64,000 nucleotides of DNA from the NCBI RefSeq assembly GCF_029223585.1, contig NZ_CP119423.1, positions 2,976,001-3,040,000 of the forward strand, written 5' to 3'. The notes under the pieces were generated by a model that was given only the letters and a program-made list of their open reading frames with translations, made no database searches and had not been told where the DNA came from. Shown here one piece after another: positions 46,721-55,573 of the stretch. Position 1 is the stretch's first letter. Each line of letters begins with the position of its first letter. A program made the position numbers and the translations under genes. The stretch is from Photobacterium sp. DA100 (lineage in GTDB: Bacteria > Pseudomonadota > Gammaproteobacteria > Enterobacterales > Vibrionaceae).

Positions 46721-47347
46721 ATGACGTGTTGGAAAATTATGATTGTTGATGATCACCCCTTGATGCGCCGGGGGATCAGCCAACTTCTAAGCTTTGAAAA
46801 CGACTTCGAGATGGTTGGCGAAGCCAGCAACGGCGCTGATGCCGTCGTGCTCGCGCAGGAAAAAGAACCAGACCTGATCCTGCTCGATCTGAACATGAAG
46901 GGGATGTCAGGCCTTGATACCCTCAATGCCATGCGCGCGGAAGGCATCCAGGCCCGCATAGTCGTACTCACGGTCTCTGACAGCCGTTCAGATGTCAAAG
47001 CCCTAGTCAATGCCGGGGCCGATGGCTACTTGTTGAAAGATACCGAGCCAGATCAACTCATTGCCTTATTAAAACAAGCCATGTGCGGTGGCCAGGCCTT
47101 CAGTGATTTAGTACGTGAATATCTGGCCGACAGCGCCGAGCAAGACTCGCTGCTCGATACCCTGACGGATCGGGAAATGCAGATCCTAAAAGAGGTGGCT
47201 AAGGGCTACCGCAACAAGCAAATTGCCGATAACCTGTTCATTTCAGAGGCAACCGTCAAGGTCCATATGAAGAGCTTGCTGAAAAAGCTGCAGGTGAAAT
47301 CCAGGACAGCAGCTACCGTTCTTTATCTAGAGTCGCAGGGACAATAA
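46721..47347 (+). CDS. narP: NarP, nitrate/nitrite response regulator
   Basis: NarP controls nap and other anaerobic genes. The 208 residues comprise a receiver domain (phospho-acceptor Asp56 in LILLDLNMKGMSG) and a LuxR-type helix-turn-helix (about 145-205, LTDREMQILKEVAKGYRNKQ and ISEATVKVHMKSLLKKLQV). It lies four bases after narQ. Vibrios typically have NarQP only; NarP rather than NarL is my choice because it pairs with NarQ and nap. Confidence 0.92.
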   Translation: MTCWKIMIVDDHPLMRRGISQLLSFENDFEMVGEASNGADAVVLAQEKEPDLILLDLNMKGMSGLDTLNAMRAEGIQARIVVLTVSDSRSDVKALVNAGADGYLLKDTEPDQLIALLKQAMCGGQAFSDLVREYLADSAEQDSLLDTLTDREMQILKEVAKGYRNKQIADNLFISEATVKVHMKSLLKKLQVKSRTAATVLYLESQGQ

Positions 47348-47679
47348 TGATCAAAACAAGGCCACGGCTTTTACTGCTGCCGGCAATAATGCTGGCAGGA
47401 TGCAGTACGACGCCACTGTCAGACAATGCCGGAGGGGTCGCACTGACCTGGGATGCCAATGATATACGCAACACCTGCGAAAGACGGGGAACACTTATCG
47501 GCTCCCAAGGCAGTTGGTACAACTATTGGTTCATCAGCGATAGGGATCTTACTCGGGGGGCATTGAACCAGCTGCAAAATCAAGCTTATGAGCTTGGTGC
47601 GAACAAGGTATCACTATACAGCCCACCCGACTTCTCAACATCAGTGACCCTGATAGGCAATGCCTACTATTGCGAATAG
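47347..47679 (+). CDS. DUF4156-like lipoprotein
   Basis: This 110-residue lipoprotein (lipobox AGC near residue 19, in IMLAGCSTT) has motifs DIRNTCERRGTLIGSQGSWYN, LTRGALNQLQNQAYELGANKV and a final YYC. It fits DUF4156, whose function is unknown. Its ATG overlaps the narP stop by one base (TAATG), so it is translated with narQP. Confidence 0.75.
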   Translation: MIKTRPRLLLLPAIMLAGCSTTPLSDNAGGVALTWDANDIRNTCERRGTLIGSQGSWYNYWFISDRDLTRGALNQLQNQAYELGANKVSLYSPPDFSTSVTLIGNAYYCE

Positions 47680-47690
47680 TTTCAGCAATA

Positions 47691-47717
47691 AAAAAACCGC
47701 ACAAGTGCGGTTTTTTT
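47691..47717. terminator. Bidirectional terminator after narQP unit
   Basis: A 12-bp stem including A/T tails (47691-47702 with 47705-47716) has a two-base loop and T runs on both strands. It sits between convergent genes. Confidence 0.9.
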
Positions 47718-47719
47718 CA

Positions 47720-48001
47720 TCAACTCGACACGGAAGAGATAATATCCCTTTCTTTCGATTCAACCCAATTGACATCAAATGGTCCCCAGTCGCTCAGTTG
47801 GTAATAGCCATCATTATGACGCTTACCGTCTTGGACAAAGGCCAACTCAATGCCAAACCCCGGCAGGGCTTTAAGAACATCCTGAATGGTACGTCGCGGC
47901 CAACCGGTAATTTCAATCAGCTTAGGAACATTGGGACGATCTAGCTGCTCAACGAGCAAAGCAAGATAAAGACGACGGGCAAAAACCGGATTCAATTCCA
48001 T
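47720..48001 (-). CDS. Winged helix-turn-helix protein, 93 aa
   Basis: A small DNA-binding-type protein is chosen to start at the ATG at 48001, preceded by GGAGGT (the open frame includes four more codons upstream). The helix-turn-helix region is VPKLIEITGWPRRTIQDVLKALPGFGI, followed by a wing (LAFVQDGKRHNDGYYQLSDWG). The C terminus is acidic. Its targets are unknown. It is monocistronic. Confidence 0.75.
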   Translation of the reverse strand: MELNPVFARRLYLALLVEQLDRPNVPKLIEITGWPRRTIQDVLKALPGFGIELAFVQDGKRHNDGYYQLSDWGPFDVNWVESKERDIISSVSS

Positions 48002-48188
48002 TGAGACCTCCATAATTTGAGGTTTTTATTATTCCGACTTCTGCCTACGGGGTGTTGAGTTTGATCAATATGAAGGAGGATTTCCCGGTTTTGGTCGTGA
48101 TTTTCGGTGATCTAGGTCGCAAAACATCAGAACATGTCATTCCAGAAACAAAAAATACATGTTTAAACAACAACTTGAAAAATCACAC

Positions 48189-48219
48189 AATTAGGCGCAA
48201 ACCCCATTGCGCCTTAATT
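48189..48219 (-). terminator. Probable terminator of ompW
   Basis: An inverted repeat with GGCGCAA/TTGCGCC core (48194-48200 with 48207-48213) and A/T extensions lies 25 bases after the ompW stop. The following minus-strand sequence has only a loose T run. Confidence 0.5.
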
Positions 48220-48243
48220 GCATTTTCCGCTTATTTGGCTCAA

Positions 48244-48882
48244 TTAAAAGCTATAGCCTGCCGTGACCATAAAAATCCACGGGTCGATATCGGTACTGAT
48301 TTTCTGGGGCTCGCCACCGGCCTTGAACTTCACATCAGTACCGATATCGGCGTACCACACTGAAGCGCCGAAGAACCAGTTATCCTGCACCTGGTAGTCA
48401 ATACCGACATTGGCCGCCAGACCCCATGAATCTTCCAATTTAAGATCACTCAACTGGGCACTTTTACCGGTACCATTAAAATCTTCATTGAAGAAAGTGG
48501 TGTAGTTGAGACCAGCACCGACATACGGGCGGAATTTGCTACTGCTGTCCATAAAATAGTACTGAAGCATCAGTGTCGGTGGCAGGTGTTCAACTTCTGC
48601 AATTTTACCAACACCGTTTAGCGAAACACTGTGCCTGAACGGGGTTGCCGCCAGCAGCTCAACACTGATGTTGTCTGTCAGCATATATCCCACAGTAATA
48701 CCCAGCTGGGTGTTTGAATCGATGCCAAACTCACCGAGACCAAGTACATCATCACTGCTTTCGTTCGGAACCACCGTTGCCGTACCGGCACGGACCAAGA
48801 TGTCACCTTGCTTGTGTGCCATAGCCTGAGGGGCAACCATCATTGCGGCTAGGATAGCGACGGTACATAGATTCTTTTTCAT
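48244..48882 (-). CDS. ompW: OmpW family outer-membrane protein
   Basis: OmpW is an eight-stranded outer-membrane barrel, linked in other bacteria to anaerobic and stress physiology. I start at the ATG at 48882 (MKKNLCTVAILAAMMVAPQAMA is the signal peptide), giving 212 residues; the frame is open 18 codons upstream. Family motifs are GDILVRAGTATVVPNESS, GITVGYMLTDNISVELLAATPF and HLPPTLMLQYYF, ending DPWIFMVTAGYSF. Two perfect FNR boxes lie upstream. Confidence 0.93.
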   Translation of the reverse strand: MKKNLCTVAILAAMMVAPQAMAHKQGDILVRAGTATVVPNESSDDVLGLGEFGIDSNTQLGITVGYMLTDNISVELLAATPFRHSVSLNGVGKIAEVEHLPPTLMLQYYFMDSSSKFRPYVGAGLNYTTFFNEDFNGTGKSAQLSDLKLEDSWGLAANVGIDYQVQDNWFFGASVWYADIGTDVKFKAGGEPQKISTDIDPWIFMVTAGYSF

Positions 48883-48950
48883 TATTATTGACTCCATTCC
48901 TTTTGAATCCCGACATGGGGAAAAATTGGGCTTCACGTTAAGCGGCTCAA

Positions 48951-48992
48951 AATGTAACCATTTAGAAACACAACAGCATTGATTGAAATCAA
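48951..48992 (-). promoter_or_regulatory. FNR class II promoter of ompW
   Basis: A perfect FNR box TTGAT-N4-ATCAA (48979-48992) is followed on the minus strand, exactly 22 bases later, by TACATT (48951-48956). That is the -41.5 geometry of class II FNR activation. The inferred start near 48944 gives a 62-base leader to the OmpW ATG. Confidence 0.85.
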
Positions 48993-49022
48993 TTTATAAA
49001 AATTAGCAATAACAAATAACTT

Positions 49023-49036
49023 TTGATACAGATCAA
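49023..49036. promoter_or_regulatory. Second FNR box upstream of ompW
   Basis: TTGAT-ACAG-ATCAA is a second perfect FNR consensus, centred 44 bases upstream of the first (near -85.5 of the inferred start). An upstream FNR dimer can add activation or repress; the same box could act on the divergent MAPEG gene 262 bases away. Confidence 0.8.
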
Positions 49037-49297
49037 TTACTTGCAATAACAGTTTTGCACGAAAGAAATGGGCGGCAAAAATGTGACCAACACCACCCGA
49101 AAAACAGTTAATAGTTCGCAGAAATAGCAATCCATCAAGAACAAACACAGAAGCTAACAGCACTTTTTTGTTATCGATAAATATGCTTATACATGCTTAT
49201 CAATACTCATTCCGTAGCTTGTCACCTATACTTGGGTCAAATCAGTACTCACTGTGACAGCTTCTACTTCGTAGGTCCCCACCACCAAGGAGCAACT

Positions 49298-49696
49298 ATG
49301 ACCCCTGCATTCTGGTGTATTATCGTCATGATCCTGATTAACTATTTTCTGGCGGGGATCGGGGGGTGGTTGACCGTACGCCAAACCGGCAAACTCGATA
49401 TCAATCAACCTCGCATCCAAGACCGCGGACTCACCGGCGCTGCCGCCAGGGTAAAAGCGGCCCAGGCCAATGGCTGGGAGATCCTGCCGGTATTCTCAAG
49501 CTGTGTCTTCATTGCTCACCTGGCTGGGGTACCCGCCCATGAATCCGCCCTCCCCGCCTACCTCTTCGTCATCAGCCGAGTACTCTATTTCATCTGCTAC
49601 GCCTTCAAGCTCAGCCCATGGCGCACCATCATCTTCGTCCTCGGGATCCTGACCAATATCTGGCTGATCAAACTGGCTATTCACTACGGCAGCTGA
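49298..49696 (+). CDS. MAPEG family membrane protein
   Basis: This 132-residue membrane protein of the MAPEG group (glutathione/eicosanoid-metabolism-like enzymes) starts at the ATG at 49298 after AAGGAG. It has four hydrophobic segments (about 5-25, 62-78, 82-98 and 106-126). Characteristic parts are RVKAAQANGWEILPVFSSCVFIAHLAGVP and YAFKLSPWRTIIFVLGILTNIWL. Bacterial members are mostly uncharacterised. It stands alone. Confidence 0.85.
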   Translation: MTPAFWCIIVMILINYFLAGIGGWLTVRQTGKLDINQPRIQDRGLTGAAARVKAAQANGWEILPVFSSCVFIAHLAGVPAHESALPAYLFVISRVLYFICYAFKLSPWRTIIFVLGILTNIWLIKLAIHYGS

Positions 49697-49769
49697 AGCC
49701 GTTGCACCCCATGGCTATTCCCGCTATAAAGGGAGACCAAGTTCACAAAACAAGTCAGCCAGAATAACT

Positions 49770-50123
49770 ATGAGTACAATTGCTTACGGCATCAAAAATT
49801 GCGACACCATCAAGAAAATGAAGAAGTGGCTAGAAGCCGAAAATATCGAATACACCTTCCATGACTACCGTGTCGACGGCCTTGACCGTGGCATGCTGGA
49901 GCAGTTCGAGGCCGAGCTGGGCTGGGAGGCCATGGTCAACAAGCGCGGCACTACCTACCGCCAGCTGAGCGACGAGCAAAAAGCCGGCTTGAACCAGCAA
50001 AGCGCCATCGAATTGATGCTGGAGTACCCGGCAATGATCAAGCGCCCGCTGCTGGTCCACAACAACGGCTACCATTTGGGCTTCAAGCCGGCCCAGTACC
50101 AAGAAATTTTCCACACCCATTAA
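49770..50123 (+). CDS. yffB: YffB, ArsC/Spx-like protein
   Basis: This 117-residue protein has the thioredoxin-like ArsC/Spx fold. It has the single N-terminal cysteine in [27 protein letters not shown] in the middle and [16 protein letters not shown] near the end. Function is unsettled; a glutathione-linked thiol role has been proposed. It lies 14 bases before dapE, the same pairing as in Escherichia. Confidence 0.92.
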   Translation: MSTIAYGIKNCDTIKKMKKWLEAENIEYTFHDYRVDGLDRGMLEQFEAELGWEAMVNKRGTTYRQLSDEQKAGLNQQSAIELMLEYPAMIKRPLLVHNNGYHLGFKPAQYQEIFHTH

Positions 50124-50137
50124 GAAAGGATACAAGG

Positions 50138-51268
50138 ATGTCAGATAGCCCGGTTCTCGCCCTGGCGAAAGACTTTATCAGCCGCCAGTCAGTGACCCCT
50201 GAAGATGCTGGCTGCCAGGACGTGATGATTGCGCGCCTGGAAAAGCTTGGCTTTAAGATCGAAACCATGGTGTTTGAAGATACCACCAACCTATGGGCCC
50301 GTCGCGGCACGGAAGCTCCGCTGTTTGTCTTTGCTGGCCATACCGATGTGGTTCCCGCGGGCAATCTCGACAAGTGGCATACTGCACCTTTCGAGCCTAC
50401 CATCATCGATGGTTATCTCCACGGCCGAGGGGCAGCCGATATGAAAGGCTCGCTGGCCTGTATGATTGTGGCGATTGAGCGCTTCCTTGCCGATAACCCT
50501 GATCACAATGGCTCTATCGCCTTGCTGATCACCTCCGACGAAGAAGGCCCGTTCATCAACGGTACCACCCGGGTGATTGATACCCTAGAAGCCCGTAATG
50601 AAAAGATCGACATGTGCATTGTTGGTGAACCGTCGAGCACTCACTCTGTTGGTGATGTGGTGAAGAACGGCCGCCGTGGCTCGATCACTGGTGATGTCAA
50701 TATCAAGGGCACCCAGGGCCATGTCGCCTACCCGCACCTTGCCGACAACCCGGTTCACCGTGCCATGCCGGCACTGGCCGAACTGGCAGCGACAACCTGG
50801 GACAACGGCAATGCCTACTTCCCACCGACGAGCTTTCAAATCGCCAACCTGTCAGCCGGCACCGGCGCGTCGAACGTGATCCCGGGTGAGTTCCATGTCC
50901 AGTTCAACTTCCGTTTCAGCACCGAGCTGACCGCTGATGATATCAAGCGCAAGGTCCACTCCGTGCTCGATGCCCACGGCCTTGATTATGACCTAGCCTG
51001 GACCTTCAGCGGCCACCCATTCCTGACCGACGAAGGCACCTTGCTTGAAGCCGTGGTTGAAGCCATCGAAGAAGTGAACCACAAAAAACCAGAGCTGCTG
51101 ACCACAGGCGGTACCTCTGACGGACGCTTCATTGCCCGTACCGGTGCACAGGTTATCGAGCTCGGCCCAGTCAACGCAACCATCCACAAGGTCAATGAAT
51201 GCGTGAAGGTCGCCGATCTGGAAAAACTCACCGACATGTACCAAAAAGTGATGGAAAAAATCCTTTAA
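50138..51268 (+). CDS. dapE: Succinyl-diaminopimelate desuccinylase
   Basis: DapE removes succinate from N-succinyl-diaminopimelate in lysine and peptidoglycan synthesis. It has 376 residues (Escherichia 375). Metal ligands are in [11 protein letters not shown] and [12 protein letters not shown], and the catalytic Glu pair is in [12 protein letters not shown]. The dimerisation domain includes [25 protein letters not shown]. Its stop overlaps the start of the next gene (TAATG). Confidence 0.97.
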   Translation: MSDSPVLALAKDFISRQSVTPEDAGCQDVMIARLEKLGFKIETMVFEDTTNLWARRGTEAPLFVFAGHTDVVPAGNLDKWHTAPFEPTIIDGYLHGRGAADMKGSLACMIVAIERFLADNPDHNGSIALLITSDEEGPFINGTTRVIDTLEARNEKIDMCIVGEPSSTHSVGDVVKNGRRGSITGDVNIKGTQGHVAYPHLADNPVHRAMPALAELAATTWDNGNAYFPPTSFQIANLSAGTGASNVIPGEFHVQFNFRFSTELTADDIKRKVHSVLDAHGLDYDLAWTFSGHPFLTDEGTLLEAVVEAIEEVNHKKPELLTTGGTSDGRFIARTGAQVIELGPVNATIHKVNECVKVADLEKLTDMYQKVMEKIL

Positions 51269-51978
51269 TGGTTAATCACCCAACCCAAGCCCGGCAGCAC
51301 AGTGCCGGGCAACTGACCGGGCAAGAGACCAGCCATCTGGTCTCATTAAACCCGTCTGGTGGCCACCCATTCGTCCACCAGCAAATGCTGCCTGCCTTTG
51401 TGGCCCTCCAACAGGCGGCTAAACAGGCGGGTTTCGATCTTCAAATAGCCAGTGCTTTCCGTCCGTTCGAGCGCCAGCTGCTGATTTGGAACAACAAGTT
51501 TTCCGGCAAGCGGCCGCTGCTCGATAGCAACAGCCAGCCGCTTGACCCAAGCTCTCTTACTGAGCTAGAAAAAATCCACGCGATAATGCGCTGGTCAGCC
51601 CTGCCCGGTGCCAGCCGCCACCACTGGGGCACCGACATTGATGTCTACGCGGCAAACTGCCTGCCGGAAGGCGAACAGCTACAGCTGGAACCTTGGGAGT
51701 ACCAAACTGGAGGTCACCAAGCGGCATTCAGCCAATGGCTCAGTGGCAATATGGTACACTTTGGCTTCTACCAGCCCTATGCAGAAGATCGTCATGGCGT
51801 AGCCTGTGAGCCTTGGCATATCAGCTACTTCCCGGTTAGCAAATATTTACTTTCACAGCTCACGCCAGACCTGCTCAAGCGCACACTTAGCCAATCGGAG
51901 CTTGCAGGAAAGTCGCACATCCTGGAAAACCTTGATAGTCTCTATAGTAGGTACATAGAGAATATCTGTGAGGTGTAA
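51268..51978 (+). CDS. M15-family D,D-carboxypeptidase-like protein
   Basis: This 236-residue protein of the VanY/M15B peptidase group presumably trims peptidoglycan peptides. I start at the ATG at 51268, which overlaps the dapE stop. Zinc-site motifs are SRHHWGTDIDV (His-x6-Asp type) and the late EPWHISY. An upstream IASAFRPFERQLLIWNNKF also matches the family. No classic signal peptide is seen at the N terminus, which is odd for an envelope enzyme, so it may act in the cytoplasm. Confidence 0.85.
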   Translation: MVNHPTQARQHSAGQLTGQETSHLVSLNPSGGHPFVHQQMLPAFVALQQAAKQAGFDLQIASAFRPFERQLLIWNNKFSGKRPLLDSNSQPLDPSSLTELEKIHAIMRWSALPGASRHHWGTDIDVYAANCLPEGEQLQLEPWEYQTGGHQAAFSQWLSGNMVHFGFYQPYAEDRHGVACEPWHISYFPVSKYLLSQLTPDLLKRTLSQSELAGKSHILENLDSLYSRYIENICEV

Positions 51979-52206
51979 ATGGAATGGCTACTCAACCCGT
52001 GGGTTATCAGCATCATCGTCGTCAGCGTGGTGGTCAGTAACATTGCGGCGCTGAAATACACCGCTAACATGAAATTTGGCTACAAGGACAAAGTCAAATA
52101 CATGTACGACAAAAACAAGCGCGAGCAAGAACTTGATGAGCTGATCGAAAAGCAAGCTGCTAACGACGAGAACAAAGACTTAAAGAATCTCAAAGATCAG
52201 GCATAA
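51979..52206 (+). CDS. DUF2897 family membrane protein, 75 aa
   Basis: This small protein has an N-terminal membrane helix (about residues 6-25, NPWVISIIVVSVVVSNIAAL) and a charged C-terminal region rich in Lys, Asp and Glu. It fits the DUF2897 family of unknown function. It starts directly after the M15 peptidase stop and ends at a strong terminator, closing the yffB-dapE unit. Confidence 0.8.
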   Translation: MEWLLNPWVISIIVVSVVVSNIAALKYTANMKFGYKDKVKYMYDKNKREQELDELIEKQAANDENKDLKNLKDQA

Positions 52207-52237
52207 AAAAACGAGAGCATCACGCTCTCGTTTTTTT
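52205..52237 (+). terminator. Terminator of the yffB-dapE unit
   Basis: The stem AAAAAAACGAGAGC (ATCAC loop) GCTCTCGTTTTTTT begins at the stop codon of the DUF2897 gene and has a long T run. The A run may also allow use from the minus strand. Confidence 0.93.
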
Positions 52238-52310
52238 ATATCTAAATCAATCTGGCTCAAAGCTATTTGGAGCAATGAGTTCTAAGTCAGCTCACCAAGA
52301 ACAAAGAACA

Positions 52311-52434
52311 AGCGCGAAGCTTACGATGGTAAATGAGCACTGCTCTACCCAGCTATCATTGCTTGTTGTTTTATCTAAGCCAGTTCATGTGAGAGCCAAG
52401 AGGAAGCGCGGAGTTTACGGATGTAAATGAGCAC
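52311..52434. repeat. Two imperfect direct copies of a 30-bp intergenic motif
   Basis: 52311-52340 and 52405-52434 share AGCGCG(A/G)AG(C/T)TTACG followed by GTAAATGAGCAC, 94 bases apart. The centre of each is itself a small inverted repeat (TTTAC/GTAAA). The flanks (ACCAAGAACAAAG and GAGCCAAGAGG) are also alike. This looks like a tandem pair from a dispersed intergenic repeat. Confidence 0.65.
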
Positions 52435-52475
52435 TTCCGATGCAGTTATCGCATTAACTGGCGACGATAAATCAA

Positions 52476-53732
52476 TTAAGCTCGAGGGAGGTAGTCTGCG
52501 ACGCCTACCCACTTATAGCTCGTCAGCTCCTCCAGCCCCATAGGGCCACGAGCATGCAGCTTCTGGGTCGATACGGCCACTTCAGCACCGAGGCCGAACT
52601 GCGCTCCATCGGTAAAGCGCGTTGATGCGTTGACGTAAACAGCCGCCGAGCCTGCCGCATTGACGAAGCGCTCTGCTGCCATCAAATCATTGGTCATGAT
52701 GGCATCGGAATGGCTGGCATTATGCTTGCGCATGTGAGCGATGGCTTCTTCCACATCTTTGACGATCTTGATCCCGAGGGTAAAGCTTAGCCATTCGGTA
52801 TCATAGTCACCTTCGGCGACACGGCGCAGGCTTGCTGCTTTACCTTCAAGCAACTCATAGGCACTTTCGTCAGCGACCATATCCACATGGCTGGCATTGA
52901 GGCGCTCTGCTAGGCGAGGCAAGAAAGCTTCTGCTACCTTCTCGTGCACCAACAAGGTATCCAGCGCATTACAGGCCGACGGACGCTGCACCTTGGCATT
53001 CTCTACCACGTCCAATGTACGGGAGAGATCAGCGGTTGCATCAACGTAAACATGGCTGATACCGAAACCACCGATGATCACAGGGATGGTACTGTTCTCC
53101 TTACACATCTTGTGCAAGCCTGCACCACCGCGAGGGATGATCATATCGACATACTGATCCATCTTCAGCAACTGGGAAACCAGTTCGCGATCTGGCTTTT
53201 CGATATACTGAACCGATGCCGTTGGTAGGCCGGCTTTCTCCAATGCGACCTGGATCACTTTGACCAGCTCCATATTAGAGTGGAAAGTTTCACGGCCGCC
53301 GCGCAAGATGCTGGCATTGCCGGTTTTCAGGCACAATGCCGCAATATCAATGGTGACATTCGGGCGCGCTTCATAGATCACGCCAACCACGCCGAGAGGA
53401 ACGCGACGACGGCTCAGGCGCATGCCGTTTTCCAGCACCTTGCTGTCCAGTTCGGCCCCGACAGGATCATTTAGACTGATCACATTACGGACATCGTTGG
53501 CAATCCCCGCCAGGCGATCAGCATTAAGCAGTAGGCGATCCACCAAGGCATCTGTCATGCCAGCTTCTTTGGCAGCAGCGATATCTTTGGCGTTGGCCGC
53601 CAAAATTACATCTTGGTTTGCCTCTAGCTCATCGGCGATCACGGCCAATGCGCGGTTTTTCTGTTCGGTTGCTGCTGTTGCGAGTTCAAAGGCAGCCTGT
53701 TGCGCCGCTTGGCCCATCAGTTCAAGATTCAT
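52476..53732 (-). CDS. proA: Gamma-glutamyl phosphate reductase
   Basis: ProA reduces glutamyl-5-phosphate to glutamate semialdehyde in proline synthesis. It has 418 residues (Escherichia 417). The catalytic cysteine is in [17 protein letters not shown]. The cofactor part includes [29 protein letters not shown], and the C-terminal motif is [30 protein letters not shown]. It is 29 bases after proB. Confidence 0.97.
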   Translation of the reverse strand: MNLELMGQAAQQAAFELATAATEQKNRALAVIADELEANQDVILAANAKDIAAAKEAGMTDALVDRLLLNADRLAGIANDVRNVISLNDPVGAELDSKVLENGMRLSRRRVPLGVVGVIYEARPNVTIDIAALCLKTGNASILRGGRETFHSNMELVKVIQVALEKAGLPTASVQYIEKPDRELVSQLLKMDQYVDMIIPRGGAGLHKMCKENSTIPVIIGGFGISHVYVDATADLSRTLDVVENAKVQRPSACNALDTLLVHEKVAEAFLPRLAERLNASHVDMVADESAYELLEGKAASLRRVAEGDYDTEWLSFTLGIKIVKDVEEAIAHMRKHNASHSDAIMTNDLMAAERFVNAAGSAAVYVNASTRFTDGAQFGLGAEVAVSTQKLHARGPMGLEELTSYKWVGVADYLPRA

Positions 53733-53761
53733 ATTCTTTTCCCTTACGGTTTCAATAGGTG

Positions 53762-54952
53762 TTAGATAACGACCAAGTCGTCTCGGTGTACAGCAACTGG
53801 GCCATATTCGTAACCCAACACCTGATAAATATCCTGGCTGTGTTTGCCGGCAATTTTTGCCAGATCTTTACTGGAATAACGGCTGATCCCACGGGCAAGC
53901 AGCTCACCTTGGGTATTGAAGATCCGAGCCACTTCACCACGCTCGAACTCGCCTTTCACTTCGCTGATCCCCTTCGACAGCAGGCTGCTACCGCGCAACT
54001 GCACGGCCGCCGCAGCACCTTGGTCGATCACGATATCACCGGCAGGCGGAGGCCCTGCCAAAATCCAGCGCTTACGGCTTTCCAGCGGCGACTCCAACGG
54101 CAAGAAGCGTGTCCCCACCGATGTTCCTTGGGCCAAGTCAGCGACGACATCGGGACGGCTACCAGCAGCGATGATCACTTCGATACCGGCACGGCGGGCA
54201 ACATCCGCGGCCTGCAGTTTGGTTGCCATACCGCCGGTACCAAGGCCACCGACACTGCCACCGGCAATCTTGCGCAGGGTTTCATCAATGGTATGCACCT
54301 CACGGATCAACTCGGCCTCTGGGTTATTGCGCGGATCCGCGGTGAAAAGCCCCGGCTGGTCGGTGAGCAGCAGTAGTTTGTCGGCTCCCGCCAAAATGCC
54401 AACCAGCGCCGAAAGGTTGTCGTTATCCCCCACCTTGATCTCTGTCGTTGCGACGGCATCGTTCTCATTGACGACCGGGATAATACCGTTGTCCAGCAGG
54501 GCAACAATCATGTCGCGGGCATTGAGGTAGCGTTCACGATCGTCGAGGTCGGCACGGGTCAGCAGCATCTGCCCGACATGGAGGCCGTAAATACCGAACA
54601 AGCTCTCCCATTCCTGGATCAAGCGGCTCTGACCAACCGCCGCCAAAAGCTGCTTGCTGGCCATGTTTTTGGGCAGTTCGGGGTATCCTAAATGTTCGCG
54701 GCCGGCAGCAATGGCGCCGGAAGTTACGATAATGACTTTGTGGCCCTGACGGCGCAACTGTGCGCACTGACGGACCAATTCAACCATATGGGCACGGTCC
54801 AGCTTCAGCGTACCACCCGTCAATACGCTGGTACCCAGCTTGACGACGATAGTCTGTGAACGGTGCTTAAGCTCTTGGTTTTGAGACCCATCTTTAGAGT
54901 CTACGGTTACCAAGCCCTTGTTTTGATCATTTAGGATATTTGTCTCTGCCAT
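53762..54952 (-). CDS. proB: Glutamate 5-kinase
   Basis: ProB phosphorylates glutamate, the first and feedback-regulated step of proline synthesis. The kinase domain begins at [16 protein letters not shown] and has [20 protein letters not shown] and [20 protein letters not shown]-terminal PUA domain follows (about 300-390). I start at the ATG at 54952 (396 residues), which gives an N-terminal extension of about 30 polar residues absent from the Escherichia enzyme (367). No ATG or strong RBS lies closer to the domain; a non-ATG start inside cannot be excluded. Confidence 0.93.
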   Translation of the reverse strand: MAETNILNDQNKGLVTVDSKDGSQNQELKHRSQTIVVKLGTSVLTGGTLKLDRAHMVELVRQCAQLRRQGHKVIIVTSGAIAAGREHLGYPELPKNMASKQLLAAVGQSRLIQEWESLFGIYGLHVGQMLLTRADLDDRERYLNARDMIVALLDNGIIPVVNENDAVATTEIKVGDNDNLSALVGILAGADKLLLLTDQPGLFTADPRNNPEAELIREVHTIDETLRKIAGGSVGGLGTGGMATKLQAADVARRAGIEVIIAAGSRPDVVADLAQGTSVGTRFLPLESPLESRKRWILAGPPPAGDIVIDQGAAAAVQLRGSSLLSKGISEVKGEFERGEVARIFNTQGELLARGISRYSSKDLAKIAGKHSQDIYQVLGYEYGPVAVHRDDLVVI

Positions 54953-55014
54953 GGGGATAAAACAAAAAGAATAAGTAGAATGATGTTGTATCAATACCCT
55001 CTATAAATCACAAG

Positions 55015-55041
55015 AAAAATGCGCCAATTAGGCGCATTTTT
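55015..55041 (-). terminator. Terminator of crl
   Basis: A perfect stem AAAAATGCGCC/GGCGCATTTTT with a five-base loop lies 26 bases after the crl stop on the minus strand. Confidence 0.88.
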
Positions 55042-55066
55042 CTTCATTTAAGCTAAGGCTTGATAA

Positions 55067-55471
55067 TCAGGCAGCACTGCCAAGCTCAGGCTCTTTCAAG
55101 ACTTTTGAAGGAGATAAAGTCAGTTCAAACTCATCTTGCAACAAACCTTCCAATTTCGGATAAAAATCCTCTAACGTCTGCTGCACAGCTTTCTCATGTT
55201 TGGCTGGCACCGGATCAGCCACCCATTCCCCCGCATCGTTATAGCGACCAAAACCGTAATGGTACTCAAACCCTTGCTCATTGGCTTCAATAATGAACCA
55301 CCACCCCCAGAACTCACGCTCTTCCGGGGCCTTTTTGGCACTGACGCAACTAGACAGGCAGTCAAAGAAAAAGTGGCCTTCCGAGGAAAGAGGCTGACGT
55401 AAATAGGGTCCCAGGGCCGTCAGCTTTGTCATCAAACGCCCATGTGGCGGGAAAGTCTTTTCTATCGTCAT
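55067..55471 (-). CDS. crl: Crl, sigma-S assembly factor
   Basis: Crl promotes binding of the stationary-phase sigma factor RpoS to core RNA polymerase. I start at the ATG at 55471 (MTIEKTFPPHGRLMTKLTAL), behind GGAG, giving 134 residues; two in-frame ATGs lie upstream. Family motifs are TALGPYLRQ, HFFFDCLSSCVSAKKAPEEREFWGWWF and YGFGRYNDAGEWVADPVP. It follows frsA, as in Escherichia (gpt-frsA-crl). Confidence 0.94.
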   Translation of the reverse strand: MTIEKTFPPHGRLMTKLTALGPYLRQPLSSEGHFFFDCLSSCVSAKKAPEEREFWGWWFIIEANEQGFEYHYGFGRYNDAGEWVADPVPAKHEKAVQQTLEDFYPKLEGLLQDEFELTLSPSKVLKEPELGSAA

Positions 55472-55573
55472 AATCATCTCCATCCCTAGCAATAATTTAC
55501 CTCTTCCATTTAAGCCGTAAACCGCTCATTTTGCAACAATTTATTTACAAACAGAGCGGTTTGGTAACTTGGC

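Noticed and set aside
53759..54376. 205-codon plus-strand ORF
   Set aside because: Antisense to proB; low-complexity Thr/Gly/His composition.
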